Shown in pieces: positions 16,895 through 25,716 of a stretch of DNA of 64,000 nt. The stretch is taken from assembly GCA_035602605.1 (NCBI GenBank), contig DATNLZ010000097.1:27055-91054 (forward strand). The letters run 5' to 3'. A program made the translations under genes and the position numbers. Source of the DNA: DASQHY01 sp035602605. GTDB lineage: Bacteria; Acidobacteriota; Terriglobia; Acidiferrales; UBA7541. Under the pieces are notes generated by a model. That model was not told where the DNA came from, searched no databases, and was given only the letters and a program-made list of their open reading frames with translations. The number at the start of each line of letters is the position of its first letter. Positions within the stretch are counted from its first letter, which is position 1.

Positions 16895-17871
16895 AACTTA
16901 AAGTAAAACATGAGGCCTCAGAAAAGGGCCTCACATTCCAAGATTTGATTTTCCGCTTGCAGCAATTTTGGGCCAAGCGTGGCTGTGTGCTTCAGCAGCC
17001 CTACGATGTGGAGGTCGGCGCCGGAACAATGCACCCCGAAACTTTTCTGCGGGTCCTCGGCCCAACGCCTTATCGCGTCGCGTACGTTCAGCCCAGTCGA
17101 CGGCCGGCCGATGGCCGATACGGTGAAAATCCAAACCGCCTGTACAAGCATACGCAGATGCAAGTCATCCTGAAACCCTCTCCCAGCAATATTCAGGATA
17201 TGTATCTAGAGAGTCTTGCGGCAATCGGCATCGGTCTCGCCGAACACGATCTTCGCTTCGAAGAAGACAACTGGGAATCACCCACCCTCGGGGCATGGGG
17301 AATTGGCTGGCAGATTTTGTTCGATGGCCAGGAGATCACCCAGTTCACCTATTTTCAGCAATGCGGCGGACAAGACCTCGATCCTATTTCGGTGGAACTC
17401 ACCTACGGGCTCGAGCGGATCGCGGCCGTGCTCCAGGATGTGGAAAGCGCTTACGAACTCCGCTGGTCACAAGACACCACCTACGGGCAAGTCCGGTTGG
17501 CCGAAGAACAGCAGTTCTCGGTGTACAGCTTCGATCTAGCCGACGCGGCAACGACCCGCAAATTATTTCAGTTGTACGAAAAAGAAGCGCAGCGCGTGCT
17601 TTCCGGTTACCAAGAGTCTTCGCCGGAATCAAAATTGCGTTACCCCATCCTGCCCACGTACGAGCTATGCCTTAAATGCTCGCACTTGTTCAACCAGCTT
17701 GATGCTCGCGGCGTCATCTCGACTACCGAGCGTGCCACATTGATCGGACGCGTTCGCGCCCTCGCCTGTCGTACCGCGGCTGATTACCTCGATCAGCAGG
17801 CCCTTGTGCAGCCGCAAGGTAGGCCCGAGAATCCCGTGCCTAGCGCCGCGCGGCGTGGGGTGCGTTCTTGA
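16891..17871 (+). CDS. glyQ: Glycyl-tRNA synthetase alpha subunit
   Basis: Class II synthetase alpha chain carrying the aminoacylation site of the alpha2-beta2 enzyme. FQDLIFRLQQFWAKRGCVLQQPYDVEVGAGTMHPETFLR is the standard beginning (residues 15 onward, shown here only up to each motif): WAKRGC, QPYD, GAGTMHPETF and RRPADGRYGENPNR are all present. The class II motif 3 equivalent is ELTYGLERIA. 326 aa, with a poorly conserved Pro/Arg-rich tail of about 25 residues. It starts at TTG, overlapping the recO stop by four bases. Confidence 0.95.
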   Translation: MKLKVKHEASEKGLTFQDLIFRLQQFWAKRGCVLQQPYDVEVGAGTMHPETFLRVLGPTPYRVAYVQPSRRPADGRYGENPNRLYKHTQMQVILKPSPSNIQDMYLESLAAIGIGLAEHDLRFEEDNWESPTLGAWGIGWQILFDGQEITQFTYFQQCGGQDLDPISVELTYGLERIAAVLQDVESAYELRWSQDTTYGQVRLAEEQQFSVYSFDLADAATTRKLFQLYEKEAQRVLSGYQESSPESKLRYPILPTYELCLKCSHLFNQLDARGVISTTERATLIGRVRALACRTAADYLDQQALVQPQGRPENPVPSAARRGVRS

Positions 17872-20003
17872 AGTCCAACCCTGGGGCTGAGCTATTATTT
17901 GAAATCGGTTGCGAAGAAATCCCCGCGGGGATGATCGCGAAGGCGTGCGGTGAACTTAAAGCATCACTTGAGAAATATCTCGCAACTGAGAATCTTCTTC
18001 GCGAAGGGAACGTCGAAACATTTGCGGCCCCCCGAAGGTTGGTTGCCGTAGCGACGGGCCTGCTTTTGCGGCAAGCGGACGCGACTCGCGAGGTAACTGG
18101 CCCACCCAAATCAGTGGCCTACGATAATGTCGGCAAGCCGACGCGAGCAGCGGAAAGTTTCGCGTCGAAGCAGGGAGTCTCCCTGAATGACCTCTACACG
18201 ATCTCCGGCCCCCGCGGAGAATACCTGGCGTTCAAGCAAGTCACTCCCGGTCGCACCGCGCACGCAATCCTCGCCGAAGTTCTGCCGCGGGTCATTCAAG
18301 AGATTACCTGGCCGCGCTCCATGCACTGGACCGGTTCGAGTGGACCTCGCTTCATCCGTCCCATACGGTGGATCGTCGCGCTACTCGCCGGCAAGCCGGT
18401 CCGTTTCCAATTCGCGGGACTGACCGCAGCAAATGTAACTTCCGGGCATCGCTTCTTGGGTTCGGACAAGATCCGGGTCACTGGTTGGCGCGACTATGAA
18501 AAGCGTCTACGTGCCAATTTTGTTATCGTTCGTCCCGACGAGCGTCGCAAGAAAGTCCAGCGCGAACTGACAACTCTTGTGAGTCGCCGGGGGCTTCGCG
18601 TGCACGACGACCCGGCGCTGCTCGAGCTTGTGACCTACTTGAATGAGTATCCCACTGCAATTCTTGGCAACTTCGACGATGAGTACCTAGATTTGCCGGA
18701 TGAGATCTTGATCACCGTAATGCGTGGTCACCAAAAGTATTTTGCGGTCGAGAAGAAAAATGGTGAGCTCGCCCCGCACTTTCTTGCGGTTATTAATCTG
18801 GATCGTGATCGAAAGTCGTTGGTCGTAGCCGGGCACGAGCGCGTCTTGAAAGCGCGATTTGCCGACGCGCGATTTTTTTGGCAGGCCGATCAAAAATGTC
18901 GGCTCGCCGACCGTCTTCCGAAACTGGCGCACGTCACCTACGAGTCGCACCTCGGCAGCTACAAAGAAAAAGTGGAGCGCATGCGTGCCACCGCTCGATT
19001 CTTTGCTGATCACTGGTTCAACAGCGGCCTGCATCAGGCTCACGTTTCTGATGCCGACCGCGCCGCTGAGCTTTCCAAGGGCGATCTCGTCACGGAAATG
19101 GTTCGCGAGTTTACCGAGTTACAGGGAATCGTCGGTGGTCTTTACGCTCGGGCTCAGGGAGAATCCGAGGATGTTGCGTGGGCCGTTTATGATCACTATC
19201 GGCCGGTGGGCCTGGACGATCCTATTCCACGTAATCTGACAGGCTGCGCCGTGGCCCTCGCCGATAAACTCGATGCCATCTGCGGATGTTTTGCCGCAGG
19301 CTTGATCCCCACAGGTTCAAGTGATCCTTTCGCTTTGCGTCGGGCCGCTCTCGGCATCGTCAAAATTATTCTTGAGAGAAAGCTGCCGGTTTCACTTTCC
19401 TCGGCGGTGGACACGGCTGGCCGCAACTTACTTGCTTATCCTCCGAAGATTACGCTGATGCCCGACATCGAAGCGAAGATCCTCGAATTTATTCTGGAGC
19501 GCGCGCGTTATCTTCTTCGCGAGCGTTCAGGCTTCGCGTACGATGAGGTGAACGCGGTCTTCAAGGCTGGTGCCGATGACCTAGTTGATGCGGTCCGCCG
19601 CCTCGAGGCGCTTAAAGCGATCCGGCGCACGAAAAACTTTGAGCCGCTGGCGATTTCCTTCAAGCGCATCCGCAAGATCATCGAAAAGGCTAACGGAACC
19701 GGCTCACAGCGGCCCAAAGTAAATCCGGAACTATTTGAGGAAGGGGCCGAGAGGGAACTTTATAAGTCCGCGCGAGACGCCGCCTCTAAGATTGACGTCG
19801 AGAAGCGTGCCGGCCGGTATCGTGAGGCTCTAGAAGCTATCGCGTCACTGCGCAAGTCCGTCGACCGTTTTTTCGATGAAGTCATGGTGATGGCGGAAAA
19901 TCCAGCGGTGCGCAGCAACCGTTTAAGCCTCCTCGGGGAATTGCTGCGCGAATTTTCTACGATTGCGGATTTTTCCGAGCTGGCGCCGGAAGAGAAGCGA
20001 TGA
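17868..20003 (+). CDS. glyS: Glycyl-tRNA synthetase beta subunit
   Basis: 711 aa partner of GlyQ, needed for tRNA-Gly recognition. The N terminus LLFEIGCEEIPAGMI and the TGPPKSVAYD and FIRPIRWIVALL stretches are diagnostic. The HD-like region (TYESHLGSYKEKVERM) and the C-terminal anticodon-binding domain (FFDEVMVMAENPAVRSNRLSLL) are complete. It starts at TTG, overlapping the glyQ stop by four bases (TTGA), the same coupling used between recO and glyQ. One copy of the GTCGGC-N2-GCCGAC palindrome lies inside the coding region at 18129. Confidence 0.95.
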   Translation: MKSNPGAELLFEIGCEEIPAGMIAKACGELKASLEKYLATENLLREGNVETFAAPRRLVAVATGLLLRQADATREVTGPPKSVAYDNVGKPTRAAESFASKQGVSLNDLYTISGPRGEYLAFKQVTPGRTAHAILAEVLPRVIQEITWPRSMHWTGSSGPRFIRPIRWIVALLAGKPVRFQFAGLTAANVTSGHRFLGSDKIRVTGWRDYEKRLRANFVIVRPDERRKKVQRELTTLVSRRGLRVHDDPALLELVTYLNEYPTAILGNFDDEYLDLPDEILITVMRGHQKYFAVEKKNGELAPHFLAVINLDRDRKSLVVAGHERVLKARFADARFFWQADQKCRLADRLPKLAHVTYESHLGSYKEKVERMRATARFFADHWFNSGLHQAHVSDADRAAELSKGDLVTEMVREFTELQGIVGGLYARAQGESEDVAWAVYDHYRPVGLDDPIPRNLTGCAVALADKLDAICGCFAAGLIPTGSSDPFALRRAALGIVKIILERKLPVSLSSAVDTAGRNLLAYPPKITLMPDIEAKILEFILERARYLLRERSGFAYDEVNAVFKAGADDLVDAVRRLEALKAIRRTKNFEPLAISFKRIRKIIEKANGTGSQRPKVNPELFEEGAERELYKSARDAASKIDVEKRAGRYREALEAIASLRKSVDRFFDEVMVMAENPAVRSNRLSLLGELLREFSTIADFSELAPEEKR
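18129..18142. repeat. GTCGGC-N2-GCCGAC palindrome, copy 2 (inside glyS)
   Basis: Perfect 6+6 inverted repeat with AA in the centre, encoding part of V-G-K-P-T in glyS. Being in a coding region it could be incidental. Confidence 0.55.
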
Positions 20004-20090
20004 AGTTGAGCTGAAGTGTTGCTTTAACTTGAGAGATGCGCGAAGAGCGCGGAAACTTTCGCAATAGAGATTTAAAAATTCTGCGGCGCG

Positions 20091-20104
20091 GTCGGCACGC
20101 CGAC
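20091..20104. repeat. GTCGGC-N2-GCCGAC palindrome, copy 3
   Basis: Perfect 6+6 inverted repeat with AC in the centre, in the 190-base gap between glyS and ppdK, about 90 bases before the ppdK start. Preceded by a GC-rich run. Confidence 0.7.
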
Positions 20105-20194
20105 AATTCCTAAGTCTCGATTCAGAATTTCCGGTAACGGTTGCTTTTAAAATAGACGTCATGGATGTTTCCAAATTCCTCTGGAGGTATGTGC

Positions 20195-22921
20195 GTGGCC
20201 AAATTTGTTTATTTCTTCGGCGCAGGGAAGGCCGAGGGCAGTGGCGAGATGAAGGAACTTCTCGGGGGCAAAGGCGCAGGTCTCGCCGAAATGACCAGGA
20301 TTGGTCTACCGGTTCCTGCAGGATTTACGATCACAACTGAAGCCTGCGACTATTTCTTCAAGCACAATCGTCGCTATCCATCGGAGCTCGCGCGGCAAGT
20401 CGCCGCAAACTTAAAAAAACTGGAACGAGTCACCGGCAAGAGACTCGGCGATGCCAGCGATCCGCTTCTCGTCAGCGTGCGTTCGGGCTCTGCTCGTTCT
20501 ATGCCAGGGATGATGGAAACCATCCTCAATCTCGGTTTGAATGGAAAATCTGTCGAGGCTCTTGCCCGTAACACAAAGAATGAGCGGTTTGCCTATGACG
20601 CGTATCGCCGCTTCGTCCAGATGTATGCCTCTGTAGCCATGGGCTTGCCTAAAGAAGAACTTGAAGAAAAACTGCGCGCTCTGAAATCTCGCTTGCGAGT
20701 CAAACAAGACACCGAGGTCTCCGCCGAAGGGTGGCGGGAGCTCGTGAGCGAGTACAAGGCGCACTTCCACAAAACTACCGGCAAAGACTTTCCTGAGGAT
20801 CCCAACGAGCAGCTTTGGGGAGCTATCGGCGCCGTCTTCAATTCCTGGATGGCGGAGAAGGCGGTCACCTATCGGCGGGTTGAAAAAATCACCGGGCTTC
20901 TGGGCACGGCTGTCAACGTTGTACAAATGGTCTTCGGTAATACCGGCGACAATTCAGGCACGGGGGTTTGTTTCACCCGCGACCCTTCGTCCGGAGAAAA
21001 AGAATTTTATGGCGACTTCCTCTTGAATGCCCAGGGGGAAGACGTCGTGGCCGGCATCCGCACGCCCATGCCGTTGAAACAGATGGCCAAGCTCATGCCT
21101 CGTGTTTACAAGCAGCTCGAGCGCGTGCGCGGAATTCTCGAGCGCCATTATCGCGACATGCAAGATATGGAGTTTACCGTCGAGGAAGGCCAGCTGTACA
21201 TGCTGCAGACTCGCGTCGGCAAGCGCGCTCCCACCGCAACCTTCAAGATCGCTGTGGACATGGCCAACGAGAACCTCATTACCAAGAACGAAGCCATCCT
21301 GCGCATTAAGTCCGAAGATATCGAGCGTCTATTTTATCCCGTGATTGATGACAGTTTCCCACGTGCCGAGCTCGATAAACGCAAGCTCGCACAGGGCATC
21401 AACGCCGTTCCCGGCGCAGCATCGGGAGTCGCCGTTTTCACAGCTGCTGAAGCCGAAGAATGGGCTTCTCGCGGTGAAAAAGTAATTCTGGTGCGCCGCG
21501 AAACCAGTCCCGAAGATGTGGGGGGCATGTTCGTCGCCCAGGGAATTCTAACAGCCACCGGAGGAAAAACCAGTCACGCTGCCGTGGTTGCGCGCGGTTG
21601 GGGAAAATGCTGCATTGTCGGCTGCGAAAAACTCGACATCGACTACGATCGCAAGCACATGGCTGTGAACGGCCGTGTAATTCACCAAGGAGAGTGGATC
21701 ACGATTGAGGGCGGCGACGGCTTGGTCTTCGAGGGCCAGATTCCATTGGTTGACCCGACGTTGCCCCCTGCCTATTTCACATTGATGAAGTGGGCCGACC
21801 AGGTTCGGCGCCTTCGGGTGCGTACCAACGCCGACACGCCGCAAGACTCGCGCAGGGCCCGCGAAATGGGTGCCGAGGGAATTGGCCTGTGCCGAACCGA
21901 ACATATGTTTTTCAAGGATTTCGAACAACCGGAGCGCAGCCACGAACGGCAGCTTGCGATCCAGGAAATGATCATTGCGGATAACCCGGGGGCACGCGCC
22001 AAAGCACTTGCAAAGTTGCTACCGTTTCAGCGGCGTGATTTCATCGGAATTTTCAAAGCTATGGACGGCTGCCCAGTCACGATCCGTCTGGTCGACCCTC
22101 CGCTTCACGAATTTGTCCCTCACGACACCGTCAAGCAGGAAGAACTTGCAAAAGAAATTGGCGTCGATGTGGAAACAGTAGCGCGTCGCGTCGAACAATT
22201 GAAAGAAGCCAATCCCATGCTGGGTCATCGCGGCTGCCGACTTTCAATAACCTATCCTGAAATTCTTGAAATGCAGGTGCGCGCGATTATCGAGGCCGCC
22301 GTTGAATGTCAGAAAACAAAAGTTAAAGTATTGCCTGAGATTATGCACCCGCTCACTTTGGACCGCCGCGAACTTCATATCCTCGAGCAAGCCACCAGGC
22401 GTGTCGCCGACGAAATTATCAAAAAGAGCGGCATGAAGCTCGACTACCTGGTTGGCACGATGATCGAGCTTCCGCGGGCCGCGCTTCTCGCCGACCAGAT
22501 CGCGGAAGTCGCAGAGTTTTTTTCCTTTGGCACAAACGACCTCACCCAGACCGTTATGGGACTTTCACGCGACGATGCCGGACGTTTTCTTTCCGACTAT
22601 GTGGACGAAAACAAAGCCGGCATTTTCTCGGCGGACCCCTTTCAAACTCTCGACGTTGAGGGTGTCGGCATGCTGATGAAATGGGCTATTGAAAAAGGCC
22701 GCAGCACGCGCCCTAAATTGAAAATAGGAATCTGCGGTGAACATGGCGGCGACTCCGAGAGCGTAAAGTTCTGCCATCGAGCCGGTATGGACTACGTCAG
22801 CGCTTCGCCTTATCGTGTGCCCATTGCGCGCCTCGCTGCAGCGCAGGCCGTCCTGGAGGAAGGCCCCAGTAAAAAAGAACCGAAAAACAAACACCGCCGC
22901 CGGGCGAACCAGAGCAGTTAA
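20195..22921 (+). CDS. ppdK: Pyruvate, phosphate dikinase
   Basis: Interconverts pyruvate + ATP + Pi and phosphoenolpyruvate + AMP + PPi. About 908 aa. An N-terminal ATP-grasp domain (ELLGGKGAGLAEM, SVRSGSARSMPGMM) precedes the swivelling phosphohistidine domain with GGKTSHAAVVARGWG (His461). The C-terminal PEP/pyruvate barrel ends with the catalytic Cys847 in GICGEHGGD. The frame is open to an ATG at 20165, but GGAGG at 20183-20187 lies seven bases before the GTG at 20195. That start gives MAKFVYFFGAGKAEG, the usual PPDK N terminus, so I chose it. The last 20 residues are a Lys/Arg-rich tail. Confidence 0.95.
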   Translation: MAKFVYFFGAGKAEGSGEMKELLGGKGAGLAEMTRIGLPVPAGFTITTEACDYFFKHNRRYPSELARQVAANLKKLERVTGKRLGDASDPLLVSVRSGSARSMPGMMETILNLGLNGKSVEALARNTKNERFAYDAYRRFVQMYASVAMGLPKEELEEKLRALKSRLRVKQDTEVSAEGWRELVSEYKAHFHKTTGKDFPEDPNEQLWGAIGAVFNSWMAEKAVTYRRVEKITGLLGTAVNVVQMVFGNTGDNSGTGVCFTRDPSSGEKEFYGDFLLNAQGEDVVAGIRTPMPLKQMAKLMPRVYKQLERVRGILERHYRDMQDMEFTVEEGQLYMLQTRVGKRAPTATFKIAVDMANENLITKNEAILRIKSEDIERLFYPVIDDSFPRAELDKRKLAQGINAVPGAASGVAVFTAAEAEEWASRGEKVILVRRETSPEDVGGMFVAQGILTATGGKTSHAAVVARGWGKCCIVGCEKLDIDYDRKHMAVNGRVIHQGEWITIEGGDGLVFEGQIPLVDPTLPPAYFTLMKWADQVRRLRVRTNADTPQDSRRAREMGAEGIGLCRTEHMFFKDFEQPERSHERQLAIQEMIIADNPGARAKALAKLLPFQRRDFIGIFKAMDGCPVTIRLVDPPLHEFVPHDTVKQEELAKEIGVDVETVARRVEQLKEANPMLGHRGCRLSITYPEILEMQVRAIIEAAVECQKTKVKVLPEIMHPLTLDRRELHILEQATRRVADEIIKKSGMKLDYLVGTMIELPRAALLADQIAEVAEFFSFGTNDLTQTVMGLSRDDAGRFLSDYVDENKAGIFSADPFQTLDVEGVGMLMKWAIEKGRSTRPKLKIGICGEHGGDSESVKFCHRAGMDYVSASPYRVPIARLAAAQAVLEEGPSKKEPKNKHRRRANQSS

Positions 22922-23008
22922 GAATCGGCGACTGGGCTCTCAGTAATGCTTGAAGGTTTTAGGCCCCCAGCTTAAGCTTCATTCATTCGCAACGGTCATT
23001 CGGGACTG

Positions 23009-25498
23009 ATGAATCGGACTCTACAATTTCCTTGGCCGAGGATTGCCATTCTCTCCGCGGCAGCATGCTTTGTGGTGTTCCTCGGTCCGTACGTTCCACA
23101 CTCTATCGCCTCTTCCGACCCGCAAGCAGAGTTACGGGGCATCGTCCTAGATGAGAATGGCGTTCCGGTTGCCGGCGTCGAAGTTGTCATCCACGATACC
23201 AGTTCTCAACCCCATACCACGCACACAGATGAAGCCGGCCGATTCGCATTTTTCAGATTGACTCCGGGTGAAGTTCAGCTGACTCTAACCAAAGCAGGTT
23301 TCTTCGCGCTCTCCGCTTACACCGTAACGCTTCACGAAGGCTCGTCCGAAGTTTCGCTTACGCTCAACCACGAAACAGAAGTTCATGAAAAGGTTGAAGT
23401 CACTTCGTCCGCTGCTCGCGTGGATCCTCAAGACACCTCGCATCAAGCCACGCTGGTTGCCCGGGAAATCCGCGACATCCCCGTCCCCAGCTCCCACGTT
23501 CTTCAGAATAGCCTGGTCACGTTGCCGGGCTTGATTCGCGATCCCGTTGGCGAATTGCACGTTGCAGGTTCGCGCGTGGCAGACACGGTCTACTTTCTCG
23601 ATGGTTTTGAAATAGGCGACCCAGCGACCGGCGCACTCAATGCGCGCTTTGACGTTGACAGCATTCGCGCTGTCGAAGTTCTGACCGGTCGTTTCAGCGC
23701 TGCATACGCCCATGCTGCGGCTGGTGTAGTGAACATCGATACCGCCGCAGGAGACGACCGCTGGCGCTTTGGCACCACCAATTTTATTCCCGGCCTGCAC
23801 CTTCAAAACGGCGTACATCTCGGCAATTGGTATCCACGGTTCAATTTTTCCGGTCCCTTGCAAAAGGGGCGACTGTGGTTCAGCGAGACCCTCAGCGTTC
23901 AGCATACGTTTCACATTGTTCGCGAACAGCCGCGCGGCGCGAATTCCACAACGATATGGGGCGGCGACAGCCTTTCTCGCTTGCAATTCAATATCACTCC
24001 ACGGCAAATTTTGCAGGGAAGTTTTCTCTTCAACCGTGAGGATGGCTCACACCTCGGCCTGAATGCTTTCAATCCAATTTCGACCACCACCGACTTGGCA
24101 GCCAAGCGTTTATTCGGCTCGGTGAAGGATCAGATTTATTGGGGCGGCGCGCTTCTCGAATTAGGCTTTGCGGCAGATCAGAGCACTCGCGAAGTTGTCC
24201 CTCGTGGCAACGACGTCTATGTGCAGACGCCATCTGGCACGTCGGGAAATTTTTTCCAGAGCAGCGACCGCAGTGTGCGACGTCTGCAGGGGCTCGGCAC
24301 AGTGGCGATTCCGTCGAGGCATTGGCTGGGCACCCACGATTTCGTCGCCGGCGTGAATTTCGCGACCCTCATACTCGATCAATTTTCAACTCGCGGCGAG
24401 ATTGAAGTTCGCCGCAAGGATGGCACGCGCCTGCGACGCACGATTTTCGCGGGCCCCTCTGATTTCGAGCTCTCGAATAAGCAAGCAGGCGCTTATGTGC
24501 AGGACACCTGGCGAATCACGAAACCATTGATTCTTCAGGTGGGGGTGCGCACGGACTGGGACGAAATCGTTCACGCAGCCATGATTGAGCCGCGCATTGC
24601 TCTGAACGTGCTCCCGTTTCCCTCGGAAAGTGCCAAACTCTCGCTTGCCTTGGGGATTTACAACCAACCCTTGAATCTCTCGCTTTTAGGGCAGGCGATG
24701 GATCAGCAGCAGATCGACACATTTTATTTTCCTGGCTTGGATGGACAAACCATCATCCGAGGTCCGTTCACGAGCCGCTTCGTTGTACCGCCATCGGGAC
24801 TCGAGCAGCCTCGCGTGTACACCGCCAGCGCCGAGTGGCGACAGAAAATCGGTGGCCACACGGTAGCCGGGCTTCATACCATGGTGCGCGATGGCCGGGG
24901 CGGCTTTGCGTATGAAGATGAGGGACTGCCCGGCCGCCCTGGTGCAGTTTTCGTTTTGCACAATCATCGCCGTGACCGCTACCGCTCGGCAGAAATCTAT
25001 CTCCGCCACTCCTTCAGCGAAAACGGGGAACTCTTTGGCAGTTACACACGTTCAACGGCGCGCACAAATGAAGCCCTTGATCCGGTTCTTGGCGGTTTGC
25101 TTTTTTCGCCGCAGAGATCCGGCCCGCTCTCTTGGGACGCACCCGATCGTTTGGTGATCTGGGGTTGGACTCCGCTGCCGGTCTGGAAGTTTCTTTTGAG
25201 TTACTTCTTCGAGTATCGCACCGGCTTCCCGTTCAACGTCATCAATCAGCAATTGCAGATCATCGGTTCCCCTGGCCGGCGCCGGTTTCCAGACTACGTG
25301 AATCTTAATCTCGGACTAGAGAAAACATTCCGTTTTCACGGCTACGTGTTTGCTGCCAGAGTCGCCGCCGTCAACATCCTGGGACGCCAGAACCCCGACT
25401 CCGTGGTCAACAATATTACCGCCCCGAACTTTCTTACTTATGGAGGCGGCCAGCGTCGCGCCTTCACTCTCCGCTTGAGATTTGTGGGACGAAAATAG
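23009..25498 (+). CDS. TonB-dependent receptor with carboxypeptidase-regulatory-like domain
   Basis: 829 aa outer-membrane protein. A signal peptide (about residues 1-34) is followed by a CarboxypepD_reg-like beta-sandwich (ELRGIVLDENGVPVAGVEVV to about 120) and a plug domain with VAGSRVADTVYFLDGFEIG and AAGVVNIDTAAG (about 160-245). The rest is a beta-barrel rich in alternating aromatic strands. This Oar-type architecture is common in Acidobacteriota. The ligand is unknown. It lacks the usual terminal Phe, ending RFVGRK. No obvious TonB box could be picked out by eye. It stands alone, with a promoterless-looking 87-base gap after ppdK. Confidence 0.88.
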   Translation: MNRTLQFPWPRIAILSAAACFVVFLGPYVPHSIASSDPQAELRGIVLDENGVPVAGVEVVIHDTSSQPHTTHTDEAGRFAFFRLTPGEVQLTLTKAGFFALSAYTVTLHEGSSEVSLTLNHETEVHEKVEVTSSAARVDPQDTSHQATLVAREIRDIPVPSSHVLQNSLVTLPGLIRDPVGELHVAGSRVADTVYFLDGFEIGDPATGALNARFDVDSIRAVEVLTGRFSAAYAHAAAGVVNIDTAAGDDRWRFGTTNFIPGLHLQNGVHLGNWYPRFNFSGPLQKGRLWFSETLSVQHTFHIVREQPRGANSTTIWGGDSLSRLQFNITPRQILQGSFLFNREDGSHLGLNAFNPISTTTDLAAKRLFGSVKDQIYWGGALLELGFAADQSTREVVPRGNDVYVQTPSGTSGNFFQSSDRSVRRLQGLGTVAIPSRHWLGTHDFVAGVNFATLILDQFSTRGEIEVRRKDGTRLRRTIFAGPSDFELSNKQAGAYVQDTWRITKPLILQVGVRTDWDEIVHAAMIEPRIALNVLPFPSESAKLSLALGIYNQPLNLSLLGQAMDQQQIDTFYFPGLDGQTIIRGPFTSRFVVPPSGLEQPRVYTASAEWRQKIGGHTVAGLHTMVRDGRGGFAYEDEGLPGRPGAVFVLHNHRRDRYRSAEIYLRHSFSENGELFGSYTRSTARTNEALDPVLGGLLFSPQRSGPLSWDAPDRLVIWGWTPLPVWKFLLSYFFEYRTGFPFNVINQQLQIIGSPGRRRFPDYVNLNLGLEKTFRFHGYVFAARVAAVNILGRQNPDSVVNNITAPNFLTYGGGQRRAFTLRLRFVGRK

Positions 25499-25716
25499 AT
25501 CCGTCGGGTACACAATACAAAGTATCCATTGAGTTGTCGGCAAGCCGACGAGGTCGCTTCCCTAGTCACTTGAAGCCCGTGCTTTAAACTTTAAAACTAT
25601 TACTTTAAGGTTTGCACTGGGTCATAAGTCTCACCGGCACTAACGCTTGTGCGCCACCACCCTGTGGACCCAAGTAGCCCGCGCACCCGCGTGGCACATC
25701 CGATCACAAATACCGA
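25499..25716. other. Convergent gap between receptor and LptFG genes
   Basis: 218 bases between two gene ends. It holds palindrome copy 4 and an AT-rich patch near 25583-25615 with repeated ACTTTAA-like units. I see no gene and no hairpin followed by T residues. Confidence 0.5.
25536..25549. repeat. GTCGGC-N2-GCCGAC palindrome, copy 4
   Basis: Perfect 6+6 inverted repeat with AA in the centre, located 38 bases after the stop of the TonB-dependent receptor gene in the convergent gap. Confidence 0.7.
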
